From Patella vulgata (lineage: Eukaryota; Mollusca; Gastropoda; Patellidae), in the NCBI RefSeq assembly GCF_932274485.2, contig NC_065882.2, forward strand, positions 72,019,431-72,083,430: a stretch of DNA of 64,000 bases. The letters run 5' to 3'. Position numbers and translations under genes: made by a program. How positions within the stretch are numbered: position 1 is the stretch's first letter; each line of letters begins with the position of its first letter. Of the stretch, positions 24,310 to 36,874 are shown in pieces. The notes under the pieces are model-generated. The model saw only the letters and a list, made by a program, of their open reading frames with translations. It did no database searches and was not told where the DNA came from.

Positions 24310-27300
24310 TTAATCAATAAAACCTTCCTGCCTCATTAGATCATTCCGGATATCTGTTAATAGAGTTTTTAAAACATATTCTCCACTACTTGAGGGTTTA
24401 CTTGGCTGCTCCAGTATGGTTTTAGGATAAGTGTCATACAGCTTTCTTTTTATTTCTGGGTGTTGTGTTAACTGTAATAAATGAAATGGGTTTTAAATCA
24501 CTCTACAAAATCATGATAATTTCGAGACTAATGTATTATTTCACTAATTCGCTTGTATGAAGTTGTGGGCGGGGTGAGCCCACTACATTATTACTACCTC
24601 TAAATTTCAAGATATGTTGGACTAGAAAGTTCCCACGCCTATCTTTAAAGCCCGAACATGCAAGCAGGACAAGGTTTCAAAATATATGTACATGTACTAT
24701 ACACGATCAAATATACATTTATTCATAAATATTTGTTCACACATTATTCAAACGAATTAATTCTAAATAAAGTTATAGCCATTCAAAATCTCTATTAGTT
24801 TTCATTAATTTCAGACCGCCATCTGGGTGTGTCTTCGGCAAACAAAGTAATAACAATTCGGCGATGTTTCATTCTTCATAACAGGTTTTTATACGACCAC
24901 AGTTTCATATGGAGGAAAATTGTCGTCGTCCTCATACATAAATTGAATGTTTATAACCCAAAGATCTCGATGCCTTTCGATATTCGCGCATATTGGATCG
25001 TAACTTCCTGGACCGAAACTGATCGAAACTGCTCCTTCTACGCACAGACTGTAAAAGTATGTAATACCAAGGATCTGGACCATATAGAGGTCATAATTGT
25101 GACCCGATTTTGATGAAACATTAAATATTTGTTTATATCCCAAAGTTTTCAGTTTCTTTCGAGATGACATGTACCGGACGGTAACTTTTTTGGATTATGG
25201 CGTTTTTAGATTGTGGATCCTCTAGAGGTTACAATTTTTATCCAATTTTAAAAACCGCTCAAATATATCACCGATACATCCTAATGACGTTTAAGTTCGA
25301 ATTTCGTGAAAATCGGGTCGAGACTGTGGACGAAATGATCGCTTTATGTACGCTAATAGTGTAAACGTAAGTACCAAGGTGGTGAACCCTCTATAAGTCA
25401 CACTATTTATCCGATTTTGATAAAATTTTAAATATATGTTTATATCCCATAGATCTTGGTTCCTTTAGATATTGTCCCATGTTGGACCGTAACATACTGG
25501 ATTATAAACCCTGGTTCTCTGCCCAAAATGTAGGCGTATCTTGCATGACAACCGCTTGTTTTATACCCCGATGTGCATAATTAAATAATAACATCGGTTT
25601 TCACATTAAAATAGTATACATATTTTTTTTACTTTTGCTGTGCCTTTAAATTGTTGGATATTTTGTGAGTTTGCAAATTTTAAATAAAACCCGAGGGCAA
25701 GTGTCTCCAAAATGAGTATTTTATATATTCAATTTATTCTATTTTGATATGGGCTGCCTAAATGTAAAACTGTTTTTAAAATACATACCTTTGCTTGGTA
25801 TGCTTGTGTCATATATTTGTCGGCGTTTTCACCAAACCATTTTATATTATCAAAGTTTGCTACTTCTCTACCACAATTCAGTATATCATTTTCCTCTGAC
25901 AACTTCATTATTTTTGCTTTTGCCTTCCGAACGTTATCTTCAAACAATTCTACAAAAATAAATTGTATACATTATGTATAAGATTTAGATAAAGAGATGG
26001 TCGTTCTTGCTATAATGATTCAAAAATAGATAATGCAAAAATTGTGAGTGTTTAATTGACAACAAATAGCTTCGAAGGTCAGTCCTTTTATGGAGTGGTG
26101 TCCATTTAACGTTAACCGATTATATGGCACGGATGGTTACTTGTTCTTGGTCCCCAACAGAATCAAAACAAACATTTTATGTTTTTGAGGATGGGACTTT
26201 CAAGTACTGTAAGGCAGTTCTAGAATTGTTAGCTAATTTTACATGAAGTTACATAGACAAAGCCAGATATGTTTGCTTAACCAAGACAAAACAAGTACAG
26301 TTTAAGGAATTGTAAATGCTGGGATATATAATACGTCTATGATATAGAACGCTGTGTCAGTTAATAAAGAAGATATAGACTGTTAGCACATTTAATCAAC
26401 TCTATGGAGTGATACATCAACTTGTCGGTCGGTTGATAAATACTGACCCAAGGTCATTAATGGTATATCTGTCAAAAGTGTGCCGGGCATAATATGAAGT
26501 ATATGATCTGTAATGACATGAATGCGAAAGCGTCTTGCCGATTCTCTGGGAAAGATATTTTTTGTACTCGTGATTTATCCACATAAAATAACCCAGGGAA
26601 AAATAATTTATCCAGGCTTTATGCAAATTTTGTGTTAGTAGATTGCTTTAACTTTCGAAATTGCCAATAAACGACAAGACCGTGTTCAAAGCTTGTGGCG
26701 TGTTACATTGCAAACAATCGTAAGCAAGTACTAGAAGTTCAGATTCTAAACTAATAGAAGTAGTTCTATTTAAAATCCGTCTTTAAAACTCCAGCTCAGT
26801 CACGATCTAAAGTCGAATGTAATAGAACATGCTCGATTGCAACACCTTCCGACATTTTAAACCTTAGTCAGCAAATAGAATAACTTTTGAATTGTGACGA
26901 CAGGCGACAGATACTGACACTGTAAAGCTAACGTAACTTTAGAACATGTACAATAACACAGTTTACTTACCCGTTTTCTTATATTCTACAAACTGAGTAA
27001 CACTGCAAAATGTAACACCGTCTACTTCAAATTCCCACTTATAGCCCTTACTGAGTGGAGAGTCAGCTCGAATTAACTCATACTCCTTTGAAAGTTTTTG
27101 AGATAATTTCCTGTAATCTTTATACTTCAAAGCTTCTTCTTGTGGTTTAGATTCCGGTTCAACAGCAGCTGCTTCATCGGATGTATTATCTTCCTTGGGT
27201 TTATGAGGACTTTTCTCAACATGTGTTTCTAACGTACCCTTGATATTGTTTAAAACACCTTTTGGGGGTTTAGAATCGGGTTCAGTGTTCCAACTTTCTT

Positions 27301-28829
27301 TATCAACCGTTGGTCCATGTGTTCTATCATTTTTGTAACTGCCGTTCTGTTTGTTACCCTTTGGGGTTTTGGATTTTCGTTTTTTACTATCCTTCCACGT
27401 TTGCAAATTCTCAGAACTCTTGCGATCCACTCGTCTTTTTCTGTCACCATTCTCATTGATGGTCAAATCTTTAGCAGAACTGGATATGGAAGCATTTGCG
27501 TCATGTTTACCTGGCTCTTGGTTGTTCAACTGATCAGTATTCTCGCCAGGCACATCATTTATCCTGTCCTTTATTAAGGATATCGCCATAGCATCTTCTG
27601 ACGATTCGATTTCCGTTTCCTTGCCTTTAGTTATATAAAAATCCATTGCAGACCCAGAAACTAGTACTGGGGAATCCGAATTTTCTTTGGAAGCCTCAGA
27701 TTTGTCATATGTATCAGTGGGCAATTGAAATCTATTACTTTCGAAACCTGAATCAGTATCATCGGACTTTTCTGGCGTTTCAGTATGATCCTGTGAACCA
27801 GTTGGTTTAGAAGGATGTGATGTGGTTTTATGGCCATTCTCCTCGTTGTTACTTGTAGCCTTTATAGAACGATTTGAAAACTGGTCACCCTTCATAATTT
27901 CATCACGGACTTCCATTAGAATGAATTCGCTCCAATGTCGCCATTTAAAAAATGCTTCTTTACATTGATGTAGATGACGTATGATCTCCTCTCTATCTCT
28001 TTTCTGAAGATTTAATATTGTCTTTGGAAACGAATTAATAAGTAATTGTTTGAACTCTTCATTTTGGGAAATCTGAAGAATATATATAAAACTAAAATAT
28101 TTTACTACTTAATCCATGAAGAAAACAAGATTTTAAAGTTAATATTCAAGTGAAACAGTGTTTTCTTAAAGCAAAGAACACCCGGTTAAGACGTTCTTAA
28201 AGAGGCGTAATCCTTTATTAATTTTATATAATGTCACATTAAAAATAACTAGCCAAAACTAATTAACGAAATTCTATTATTGATCTATTTCAACGAAGGT
28301 TTGCTGAGCTTCAAAACATACTCTGTACGACTCATATAACGAATATGAATCCTAACACCCCATATGTGGTCAAATGCAGTATAAATTCTAATCTAAAAAA
28401 ACAATGTAACTATGAATAGTCAAATTAAGGCAAATCGATGTGGTGAAGATCTAATAATTACTCTTACCGATACAACTCTTTATGTATCCCCTTCCTTGAT
28501 AGTTAAATCCTAAATACATAACTACCTATCTAAAATACCCTCAAATTCCACGTGTGGCAAAATATATATCTGTAAATGCTTGAGAAAACAGAAGTGTACG
28601 GTACCTTAGCTTTAACACCTTTCTTGTATATATCATTTCTTTGTTCGTACCACTGCTTTGAAGTGGAGTTAGATACCCTGTCGTCCAGTAAATCACCTGG
28701 TCTAGATATTCCAATAGCTCGTTTCTTATTTACTTCATCTTTAAAAAGATCTTGACAAAAATAAAATATAATAAATTAGACTGTATTCCAAACTGCTACC
28801 ATAACAATTTGTCTAAAGAACAAAATCTA

Positions 28830-28875
<46 letters not shown>

Positions 28876-31800
28876 GGTTTAACTCGACACAAACCAGGTA
28901 ATATTTATTTCAATAATTCGTTTGTGTGTAGGGGTCTTTAGCAATGGCAGGAAACCGAGGGATCCGGAGAAAACCCACGAGGTTAAACAGGCGACCCTAC
29001 AACGTACAACCAGGGGGAATCGAAGCCACGCCAGTTGAGTCAATGACATATCTTATGATACAGCGCGCATGTGCTAACCATTCGCCCCCCCCCCACACAC
29101 AAACACCATCTGCACACTAAAGCTGTAATTTTTATCATTGTATGCACAACTATGAAAATTTGTAACGCAACACACTGGATAATGATAACTATGTTGTAAG
29201 TTTGTATGCTTGATAACGACTAGTATAAATTCGTCTAAACGTTGTGTGTATATATGATATAGTGATTGCTATCTATGCTTCTTTTTGGAGGGGGGGGGGG
29301 CTAGTGGACTAGAGTGTCAGGCTTCGACCTGTAGCCGGTCTTCACCCCTGGCTTGCGGTTGTGGTTTCGATCTCTGGTGTGAGCTTATATGGCTTGGAGA
29401 TAGGCACGCCTTCTCAGCCTCGTGGGGTTATACCTGCGCGTGCGCTAAATTAATAAATACGAAAATAAAGACAAACTGACTGCAATATCACCTTCGGTGG
29501 AAGCGGACGCTGAACTCTAAGAACAATAACATCTATGCTTTAATCCAACAATGACCCCAAATAAACGGTGTCATGGCGGAGTGGTGTAAAATCTTAAGGG
29601 TTATAGACTGTAACTCTAAGAACAATAACATCTATGCTTTAATCCAACAATGACCCCAAATAAACGGTGTTATGGCGGAGTGGTGTAAAATCTTAAGGGT
29701 TATAGACTGTATCCTTATTGTTACTGTTCATCTTGTTCGGTAAACAAAGTTAATGATTAAAATATATGAGATATAGACTGGATCATTAGTATTACTGTTC
29801 CTCTTGTGCGGTTAACTATGTTAATGATTAAAATATTTGAGATAAGTTCAAGTTCATCAGTTAACGAGGATCTTAACATTTTATTTGCCTATCTTGCATT
29901 CCATATTTACTCATGAATCAATCAAATATATCATTAGAAACTCTTTATCACTGTATAAGGGTATCTATCACACCAATTAAAGATGGGTTGCCAGGCAACG
30001 AAGCATACGCCCACAGCAGCTAAATCGTCCGGGCAGTCAACAAGTGTTGTCGCATATTTTTACTTTTTTCGGTAATGAAACATTTATAATATAATACACT
30101 AAAATCTGATTATTTCAACAACTCATGAAGTATTTATCAGAAAACAATTAGAATTTGTTTGGTTTTTATAAAGTTCTGCCCCATGCTAACATTTAGTGTA
30201 CGAAACTTTTAATATCATGAATTTAGCTGTTCAAGTCAATGAAAATCAATATACTTGTTCGTCTCAAGACCTTAAACTGTGTGTATCAATCTGAAGTGAA
30301 TCGGATGATAACTTTAGCCTCTAGAGCGTCACAAGATTTTTCAAAGTGATCAAGGGCCATAACTTTGGCAGTCATCGGAAATCGTTGAAAATCAATAGGA
30401 TTCTTCGTCTTATGATCTCAAACACTGTGTATAAATTTAAAGTCAATCCACAAGATTTTTTGAAGTGATCAAGGGCCATAACTCTGGCAGAAAATCACTG
30501 AAAATGAACAGACTTCTTCGTCTCATGACCTTAAACACTGTGTATAAATTTAAAGTCAATCGGATATTAACTTTAGCCTCTAGAGTGTCCACAAGATTTT
30601 TTTAAGGGATCAAGGGCCATAACTTTGGCAGTTATTATCGGAAATCTCTTCTTCGTTGCATGGCCTTAAACACTGTATATAAATTTAAAGTCAATCGGAT
30701 TTTAACTTTAGTCTCTCGAGCGTCCACAAGTAATTGTGGACGCCGGACGAACGGACGGACGGGGGCGACGGCAATATACGACCACATTTCAATGTGAGCG
30801 TATAAAAATAATATATCTTTATAAATTGTAAAGGCGTTGTAAAATTATTGTACACCAGTTTATATACACTAATCATATTACATTAATGGTGGGGAGTCAA
30901 AAGATCGTATCTGGATTTTGCGAAATTGTCCAGGAGAGCCAAAAAAACACACAGGGGTTAAGAATCAAAATGTCTAATTAAACCGTCACGTCAAAATGTC
31001 GTATGTAAAATGTCGTATTTCTGAAGCTTTCTTAAATATTTCTGTACAAAGTGTATGTGTAGCCATTAAAACAATATGTAACTATCCGCGCTTATCAAGC
31101 TCAACATTTAGTGCAGAAATAAAGAGTAAAAGCTAGTTATTTGCAATTTTATACAGCAAAGACGTATCTCAAGAAAATATTCACCTTTACCTGCTTCAAT
31201 TTCATAGAATTCACACAGTAGACGCTCAACAATAATTTCTATAATACATATTTAACTATAAAACAATACTGGCTACATTTTGTTTGATTGTAATACTTTG
31301 GTTAGACACAAAAGTGATATTTTTAAAAAAAAAATACGGCATTTTCACTCTTAATATTTTGTTGTTTTTTTGAGAACACCCCATATACGACATTTTGAAA
31401 CAATATCTATAAAACCTCTTTTTATTGGCTTAGAAATAAGACAACTAGATGAAAAGATGAGGAAGAAAATCCTCATTCTGAAGAAGCAAAAAAGTAAATT
31501 TCGCAAAATATGCCGGATACGACCTTTTGACTCCCCACCGACGAACGTGGTTTTCACTCATTTTCGTTCATTTTAGGTCTATGGGGTACATAACCACGTT
31601 GACAGACCTCTGGCTAGATTTATTAATTTTACTATACTTCGTAACATTTCTTACCTGCTTTACAATAAAACATGTATTGATCCAGAAAACAAAATTCAAC
31701 ACCATCAACAACAAACTTAATACAATGACGATTACTTAATGGTGAATCATTATCGAAGAATAAAAACTTCTCTGAACGATCCGGGCTTTCCCTGCTGTTC

Positions 31801-34800
31801 GAAGTTTCCTTAACGGGGGGGTGAATATTTGGGCTTTCTTGTATCATTGGTTCGACGAGAAACGTTTTCCTTGGCTCTTAGCTTATCACGCACATCCATT
31901 AATATCAAATCCCTCCAAAACCATATCTTGTTCTCACGTTTCGTTAAGAGATTTGGCCCTTGTTTTTTTATGTCCCGTCTCTCATATCCTTTCACTTGAA
32001 GTATTTTCTTTGGATATGATTTTAACAAAGTATTCTTTAGAGATTCATTTTGTGTAAACTGAAACAAAGGGAATATTATTTTATAAAACCATCAAAGAGT
32101 CCATTAGCTCCCGAAATCAATTGTGTATTAAACGAAACATGCACTTTAATTTTACAAATAGTAAGATACATGTATTTATCTTAGAAATGCTGTTGATATC
32201 GGTTATTTCCTATTTCTCTACATCATAGGTTCATACTATATTAAATTCAAATTTTAAAAGGTCACAAATGAAGGGGAATAATGAATGCCTGTTTTTTTTT
32301 ATTACAATTGGTGTATTTATTCGTTTTGCCCGTAGATTAAGATCAATGCTTGTATATAATCGTTTTTGTTCGAAGATAAAGGTTAATATTTGTAAAAATA
32401 AAGACCAACTTCCAATGTATCTGTTGTAATCAGGATTTAATCTGACAGAGTGCACCCAACCCAGAGAACAAATACACGATATGCAACACATTATTTGGAC
32501 GAAAAGCAAAGAAACGGTTTATAAGAGCCAGAATAGTCTGTTGTTATTAATCCGTTTTTTATCGTATTAATTGTTAAATATGCATATTAATTTAGAAATT
32601 CTCTAACAGTTTCAACTCCATGATATGTATTATTCTTGTCCATCATTAATTTCTCTACAACATCATTTACTTTAAACAAACGTTATTCTGGCAGCCTACT
32701 AATTTCAGAATAAAAGTTTTCAGAAGTTCTATTAGAGAAATGATTGTATATGACCATTAATAGTGTATGTTTTAGCCCCGTGTAATGGCTGGGGGTGGCT
32801 GGTTTTAGTAAGTTAATAACTCTAGGACTGCTTTAATAAATTCGGATTCAAACAATACCTTGGCTTCAACTCCTTTTCTATAGCTAACTTGGCTTTCCTT
32901 ATACCACGTTTCTTCATGATAATTATCTACCTTGTCTTCTATATTATATAATTCATGGGCTGATTTTATAATTAGCGCTTTCTCCATCTGAACTCTGTCT
33001 TTAAATAACGCTGAAAAGATGAAAACAAATGTTACAATTCCATTTGGTGAGATCGACCATATTAAAAACAAAAGAATAGTGTTACATTGGGCGACATGTG
33101 GGTTTGCGAGACGGATGGACATTTTAATTCAAATATACATTCTCATTTATAAGATTTACCAAACAGAGGTTCAGTAGCAATTTTACAAAACCTGGATGCC
33201 GCACCTATGCAGATAGATCGGCGTTATAAGAAATATACAATCTTATACGTACCCGCTTTTCTATAGAACATATAATGTTCTACCGAATAGAACGTTTTAT
33301 CATCAACAATAAACTCACAAGGAGATTCGGAATGAAATGGTGATTCCTTCCCCAAATAGAACAAACACTTATTAGAATTGGGTTCTCTCTGTTTATCCTT
33401 GAATCTCCTTTCGAATACTAGAGCGGTTTCTGTTGTCTCGAATTCCCTCTGATCACGTTGTAGAGTAGGGATAGTGGGTTCTTTTATTAGATTTTCTTTC
33501 ATCATTAGTTCATCTCGTACATTTGTCAGAATTTGCCCTAGCAAATTTCGTCCCCTCCAACAGTCTGTATGTAAAGCTCTTGGGTCCTGTTTGGCGAGCC
33601 CGATGCCCCATCTCGTGTCACTGAAACTACATTCCACTAATAACCTTGGGTACGTTTCAAACAACATTTCCTTCAAGGATGTGTTCTGTGAAAACTTAAA
33701 ATTAAAATTATATATATTTTATATAATTTGTTTACGAAGTGATAATACATAATGAACATTCCACTGCATTCCACTTATAACTTTGGGTTGTGTTCTGTGA
33801 AAACTTAAAATTAAAATGATATATATTTTATATAATTTTTTTACGAAATGATAATACATAATAAACATCCCTTTGAAATGGAAGGGGGTTTAACGAAGAT
33901 GGGAACACCTCATTCGGTGTGGCGGTGTTTCCGCCTGCGCTTCATCGTTTTCCAACTTACCCGGCCGGGATCGAGGACCTTTTGGTTGGTGAGCGCTATA
34001 CTCACTGAAAAACCGTGGCTCCCAATTAAAATATACACTCTAATTAAAATATACATTCACAGCCATTTTAATATAGTAAGAGTAAGAGTAGCAAAGGCCA
34101 ATGAATTGATGCAGTGCAAGAGTAAGGGTTTCTAATGGTAATGCAATCTTTGACACGAAGGATTATTGCCACTGCTCTATTTGTGTTCAATATTGTTATT
34201 TTCTGAATCCACCATTATCGCTCGGTGTTAAAAGAACGTCGACTATTTGATTTGTCCAGTACAATATATTCTGAAGTGGACTGATTAGTAATTAATATAA
34301 ACATTACGCTTGTAAAAATTCGAATGGACAAAAAATATTTTAGGTGGAATATTTCATGGTATTTAACAAGTTTTAAGTAAATGTGTTCGAGACAACGGTT
34401 TTGATAGAGACATATTCCAGAGTGGTTTCCCCATGTCAGTGTTGCAGGAGAAATTGTCTGGCAAGGACAGTGCCTCGTCGTACGAGTGGTACGAAAACCA
34501 AGTAGAAGTGTACCTTAGCAAGATTTGCTGTTTTAACTTTATCTACTGCATGTTCCATCCATGGTATGATTTCAAAATTCTTCACTTCTCGTCCCAGAAG
34601 TGTGATTTCAACAGGATCCGTTGCCTTCAAAATCTTCTCTTTTATGATTTCGTCTTCAATTACAACTATGGTAAAAAGAAAATAAAACAATTTGTATAGT
34701 TTGTATAAATTAAGATCAAAACTCAAGATGATACAAATTATGCTGTAGTCTATAAACAATAATATCATCATGGTAACGCTAAGTTTCGTAAATACATCCT

Positions 34801-36773
34801 GCAATCAGGGGCGTAAAAAATAGTCGGTCGCAAAATATATACAGTCGGTCATAAAATAAGTGCAGTCGATCTCAAAATAAGTGCTCACTGAATTAATGAG
34901 GTAAACAAACAATGCCAAAATGTAAGGAAAAATCCCAATTTTTATGTATTTTCGTCAATCCGTGCACCTAAATTGCATACGTCACGCTACCCACCAAAAC
35001 TTTAGTATAAGATAAGTTGTTAACTTTTCATGTTTGAACAAATGTTTTTTACCTCTATTCTGTTGTGAGTTGGAGAAAAAAATTCCCCCAGAGAGAAAAA
35101 TAGTCGGTCTCAAAATAAGTGCAGTCACTGCAGTCGGTCTCAAAATAAGTGCAGTCACTACAATCGGTCTCAAAATTATGCATGGTCTCAAAATATGTGG
35201 TCACTGCAGTCGGTCTCAGACTAAATGAATTAATGAGGTAAACAACGCTAAAATAGAAGGGAAAAATTTTGTGTGAATCCGTGCAACGGTATAATAAAAT
35301 AACTTAGTCAACTTGTCAATTTCCCTGTTATGAGTATGTTGGTCTAGTAGTAAGTGCAGGGGGGCTGCACCATACGTAATTTACAACAAAATAATGTATG
35401 TGGACAAGAAATAATACGCAGAAATCACAAACAAACGAACAATTTAAAACAAAAGTGAATGGATCCGGGGGCTAGCCGTAAGCGTCCACTGCGCTGTGCA
35501 GTCCCGGGCCTGTAGTGACACATACTTCACTCAAATTTGAAAACAATCGGGAATATAACCCAGAGAAACCATTGTGTAATGCCGGCATCAGTCATGATCT
35601 GCTATATGTTACAAGAAATGTGAATGTAAGTATACTGAAGAAAAATTTAACTATACAAGCAACCACGTCGGTGAAATGTATAAAAATCCAGGTAGTCTAA
35701 AACTAAATGTTCTAAGTCAACTAGGAAACGTTTTAGTATTCAATAGATTGAGAGAGCTTTTACGAAAATTTTGATACTTTAAATTATATTATTGATTGTC
35801 ATACGAATAACATTAGTTGAACAGTTGGTAAGACGTTATCGGAAGCATAGTTTGTTTCAGAAATACGTAAAAATTCTTTAAATAATGAAATGTTATGGCG
35901 ATCAGATTCTATTGAACTTGAGAATTTTTATTTGTTGCATATTTAATCCCAGTAGAAATTAAAACGTATTTTACTCATATTACTCACCATACAATAAAAG
36001 AGAATCGAGCAAGCATATATAAAATAAGAAAAATGAGTTTTGTATTTAACAGAAATTCCTTAAATTAATTTACAAAAATTGTAGAAATTCGACGGGCTTT
36101 TTCGTTTTACTAATTTAAATACAGCATATAAATTTCATACAGATACGATGATGATTTTTGTCGTTCGAGCGTTCATAAGGTTCAAGTAAGGTGGAAGTAA
36201 TTTACAAAAATTGTTAAATTCGATAGGCTTCTTCGTTTTACTATTCTAAATAATGCATACAAATTTCATAATTATCGGAAGATAACTTTTGTCATTAGAG
36301 TGTTCACAAGAGGTTCAACAAAGTGAAACAAGGGCCACTAATGAACAAGTTCTTAACGGAAATTGCTGGAATTCAATATGATTCTTCGTGTTACTAATTT
36401 GAATAATACATGTAAGTTTGGGAGGGGAGGGGACTTTCTGCTCGTTTTGCATACCAATGGCCAAGATAATATTTACTACCATCGCGCAGGCGTAGACTAC
36501 CATCCTGTTTTTGTCCGGTCAGATCCACTAGATATTTTAGACAATGCTTTGCCAGGTAATCTGGGCACCGTAGCATCGATGTCATACATAAACAAATGAT
36601 AAATACTTTTAATGACACCCTTTACGTTTCGTAGCTAATAAATTACCTGCTTTACTAAACACAATATACTGCTCAGAGCAGGAGAACCTCATACCATCCA
36701 CCTCGAACCGACATTTGTGATATTGACTAAATGGCGAATCACTTTCATGAAATAATTCATATTGGTCGACCAT
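24310..36773 (-). CDS. Gene 4: four-domain NADAR protein (tandem copy of gene 3)
   Basis: Nine exons on the minus strand: 36773-36647, 34665-34514, 33694-33253, 33010-32859, 32058-31655, 28750-28605, 28072-26971, 25949-25789, 24471-24310 (stop). All junctions are GT-AG, with phases 1 and 0 alternating. NADAR family members cleave N-glycosidic bonds (YbiA on riboflavin intermediates; others on ADP-ribosylated guanine). Domain 1 is intact: FEVDGMRFSCSEQY, then GREVKNFEIIPW, then DTRWGIG and WRGRNLLGQIL. Domain 2 keeps SVEHYMFYRKA but its C-terminal part lacks WGIG; domains 3 (FLDQY) and 4 (SVTQF) lack the Glu as well. A basic linker of about 270 residues precedes domain 4. Exon 5 is 404 nt against 403 in gene 3 because of a 7-G run at 31815-31821: as read, the frame ends after domain 2 (about 373 aa); with the gene 3 length it would be 948 aa. 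Start ATG is in AGAATGG context and conserved with gene 3. It may be a real allele, a pseudogene or a sequencing error. Confidence 0.85.
24886..25565. mobile_element. Second pearl-like repeat element in the last intron of gene 4
   Basis: Begins with TTTTTATACGACCACAG and ends near GTAGGCGTATCTTGCAT, so ATACG-type ends are inverted as in the element at 22170. Between them are about three diverged units marked by TCTAGAGGT, GATTTTGATGAAAC and ACCGTAAC. A shorter paralogous copy is at 40096-40690. Short open frames here are not genes. Confidence 0.55.
28834..29095 (-). repeat. SINE family A with (GA)n tail, in intron 5 of gene 4
   Basis: A minus-strand copy with (GA)n at 28834-28871, then TGGGGTTTAACTCGACAC, GAAACCGAGGGATCCGGAG, ACCAGGGGGAATCGAAGCC and GCGCGCATGTGCTAACCATT at the head. 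No equivalent is visible in the matching intron of gene 3. Confidence 0.75.
29290..29465 (+). repeat. tRNA-like SINE of a third type
   Basis: After a G run comes CTAGTGGACTAGAGTGTCAG (box A region) and TGTGGTTTCGATCTC (box B-like), then CTTCTCAGCCTCGTGGGG and a 3' AATAAATACGAAAATAAAG. The downstream motifs resemble family A (CCTCGTGGG). The 64-residue open frame is not a gene. Confidence 0.5.
29513..29710. repeat. Exact-length 99-bp tandem duplication
   Basis: 29513-29611 and 29612-29710 are nearly identical; one difference is GTGTCATGG versus GTGTTATGG. The matching intron of gene 3 (about 43955-44050) has a single unit, so the duplication is recent and confined to gene 4. Confidence 0.9.
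29979..30808 (+). mobile_element. Pearl-like element in intron 5 of gene 4
   Basis: Same family as 22170-23267: left end AGATGGGTTGCCAGGCAACG with CATACGCCCACAGCAGC, tandem units with CAAGGGCCATAACTTTGGCA, and the right-end hairpin ACCACATTTCAATGTGAGCG followed by TATAAAAA. It is absent from the gene 3 intron, where a LINE sits at almost the same site (about 44245). Confidence 0.75.
30888..31539. mobile_element. TIR element with about 40-bp terminal inverted repeats
   Basis: The left end GGTGGGGAGTCAAAAGATCG and continuation to GCGAAATT are mirrored at the right end, which reads on the opposite strand GGTGGGGAGTCAAAAGGTCG and on to TTTTGCGAAATT. Inside, AAAATGTCGTAT motifs (about 30993-31020) are mirrored by ATACGACATTTT (about 31385). 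The gene 3 paralogue continues across this point at about 46830-46850 without it. No coding capacity; the family is not assigned. Confidence 0.75.
33868..34021 (-). repeat. SINE-like repeat, family C
   Basis: On the minus strand it starts GGGAGCCACGGTTTTTCAG and has a box B-like GGTCCTCGATCCC. It ends in CCCCTTCCATTTCAAAGGG. A paralogous copy is at 49665-49822 and a fragment at 49405-49466. Confidence 0.55.
34425..34513 (+). repeat. SINE family B fragment abutting a splice donor of gene 4
   Basis: Carries GTTTCCCCATGTCAGTGTTG and GTACGAAAACCAAGTAGAAG, close to the family B body. Its right end touches exon 2 of gene 4 (exon ends at 34514), so the first bases of intron 2 come from the SINE. 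In gene 3 the matching SINE lies about 900 bp from the exon. Confidence 0.65.
34800..35240. repeat. Short-period repeats of an AGTCGGTCTCAAAATAAGTG motif
   Basis: Units of about 21-30 bp occur at about 34825-34890 and again at 35102-35222. Both blocks are followed by GAATTAATGAGGTAAACAA and a related segment with ATCCGTGCA. This looks like a direct duplication of about 280 bp, with slippage inside each copy, in intron 1 of gene 4. Gene 3 lacks it at the matching place. Confidence 0.6.
36055..36420. repeat. Diverged tandem repeats (about 150-165 bp) in intron 1 of gene 4
   Basis: Two to three units carry AATTTACAAAAATTGT, TTCGTTTTACTA and CATATAAATTTCATA or close variants. The same repeats occur at 52100-52490 next to gene 3. 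They resemble the tandem core of the pearl-like elements in layout (CAACAAAGTGAAACAAGGGCCA). Confidence 0.55.
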
Positions 36774-36874
36774 TCTGCTTCTTAAATACTCCCTGTACTT
36801 TAGAACCGATAACATCATGTTGTGAAATCCTACTTTCACATTAAGTACGATTGATAAAAGTCAGTTCGCAGAAA

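Noticed and set aside
24829-25170. Overlapping open frames of about 94 aa on both strands
   Set aside because: They lie in a repeat element inside the last intron of gene 4. The paralogous copy at 40038-40500 breaks them.
26417-26626. 69-residue minus-strand frame (and 41493-41726 in gene 3)
   Set aside because: It falls inside intron 7 between two phase-matched NADAR exons. It is not conserved in start or end between paralogues, and no splice sites join it.
27317-27577. Plus-strand open frames opposite the linker exon of gene 4 (and 42413-42743 opposite gene 3)
   Set aside because: Antisense shadows of the strongly biased Lys/Asp/Ser linker. The minus-strand frame is spliced, conserved and NADAR-linked.
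36773-36839. Upstream start for gene 4 adding 22 residues (MKVGFHNMMLSVLKYREYLR)
   Set aside because: In gene 3 the equivalent sequence is out of frame with the domain. The ATG at 36773/52809 is the one shared by both genes and has a good context.
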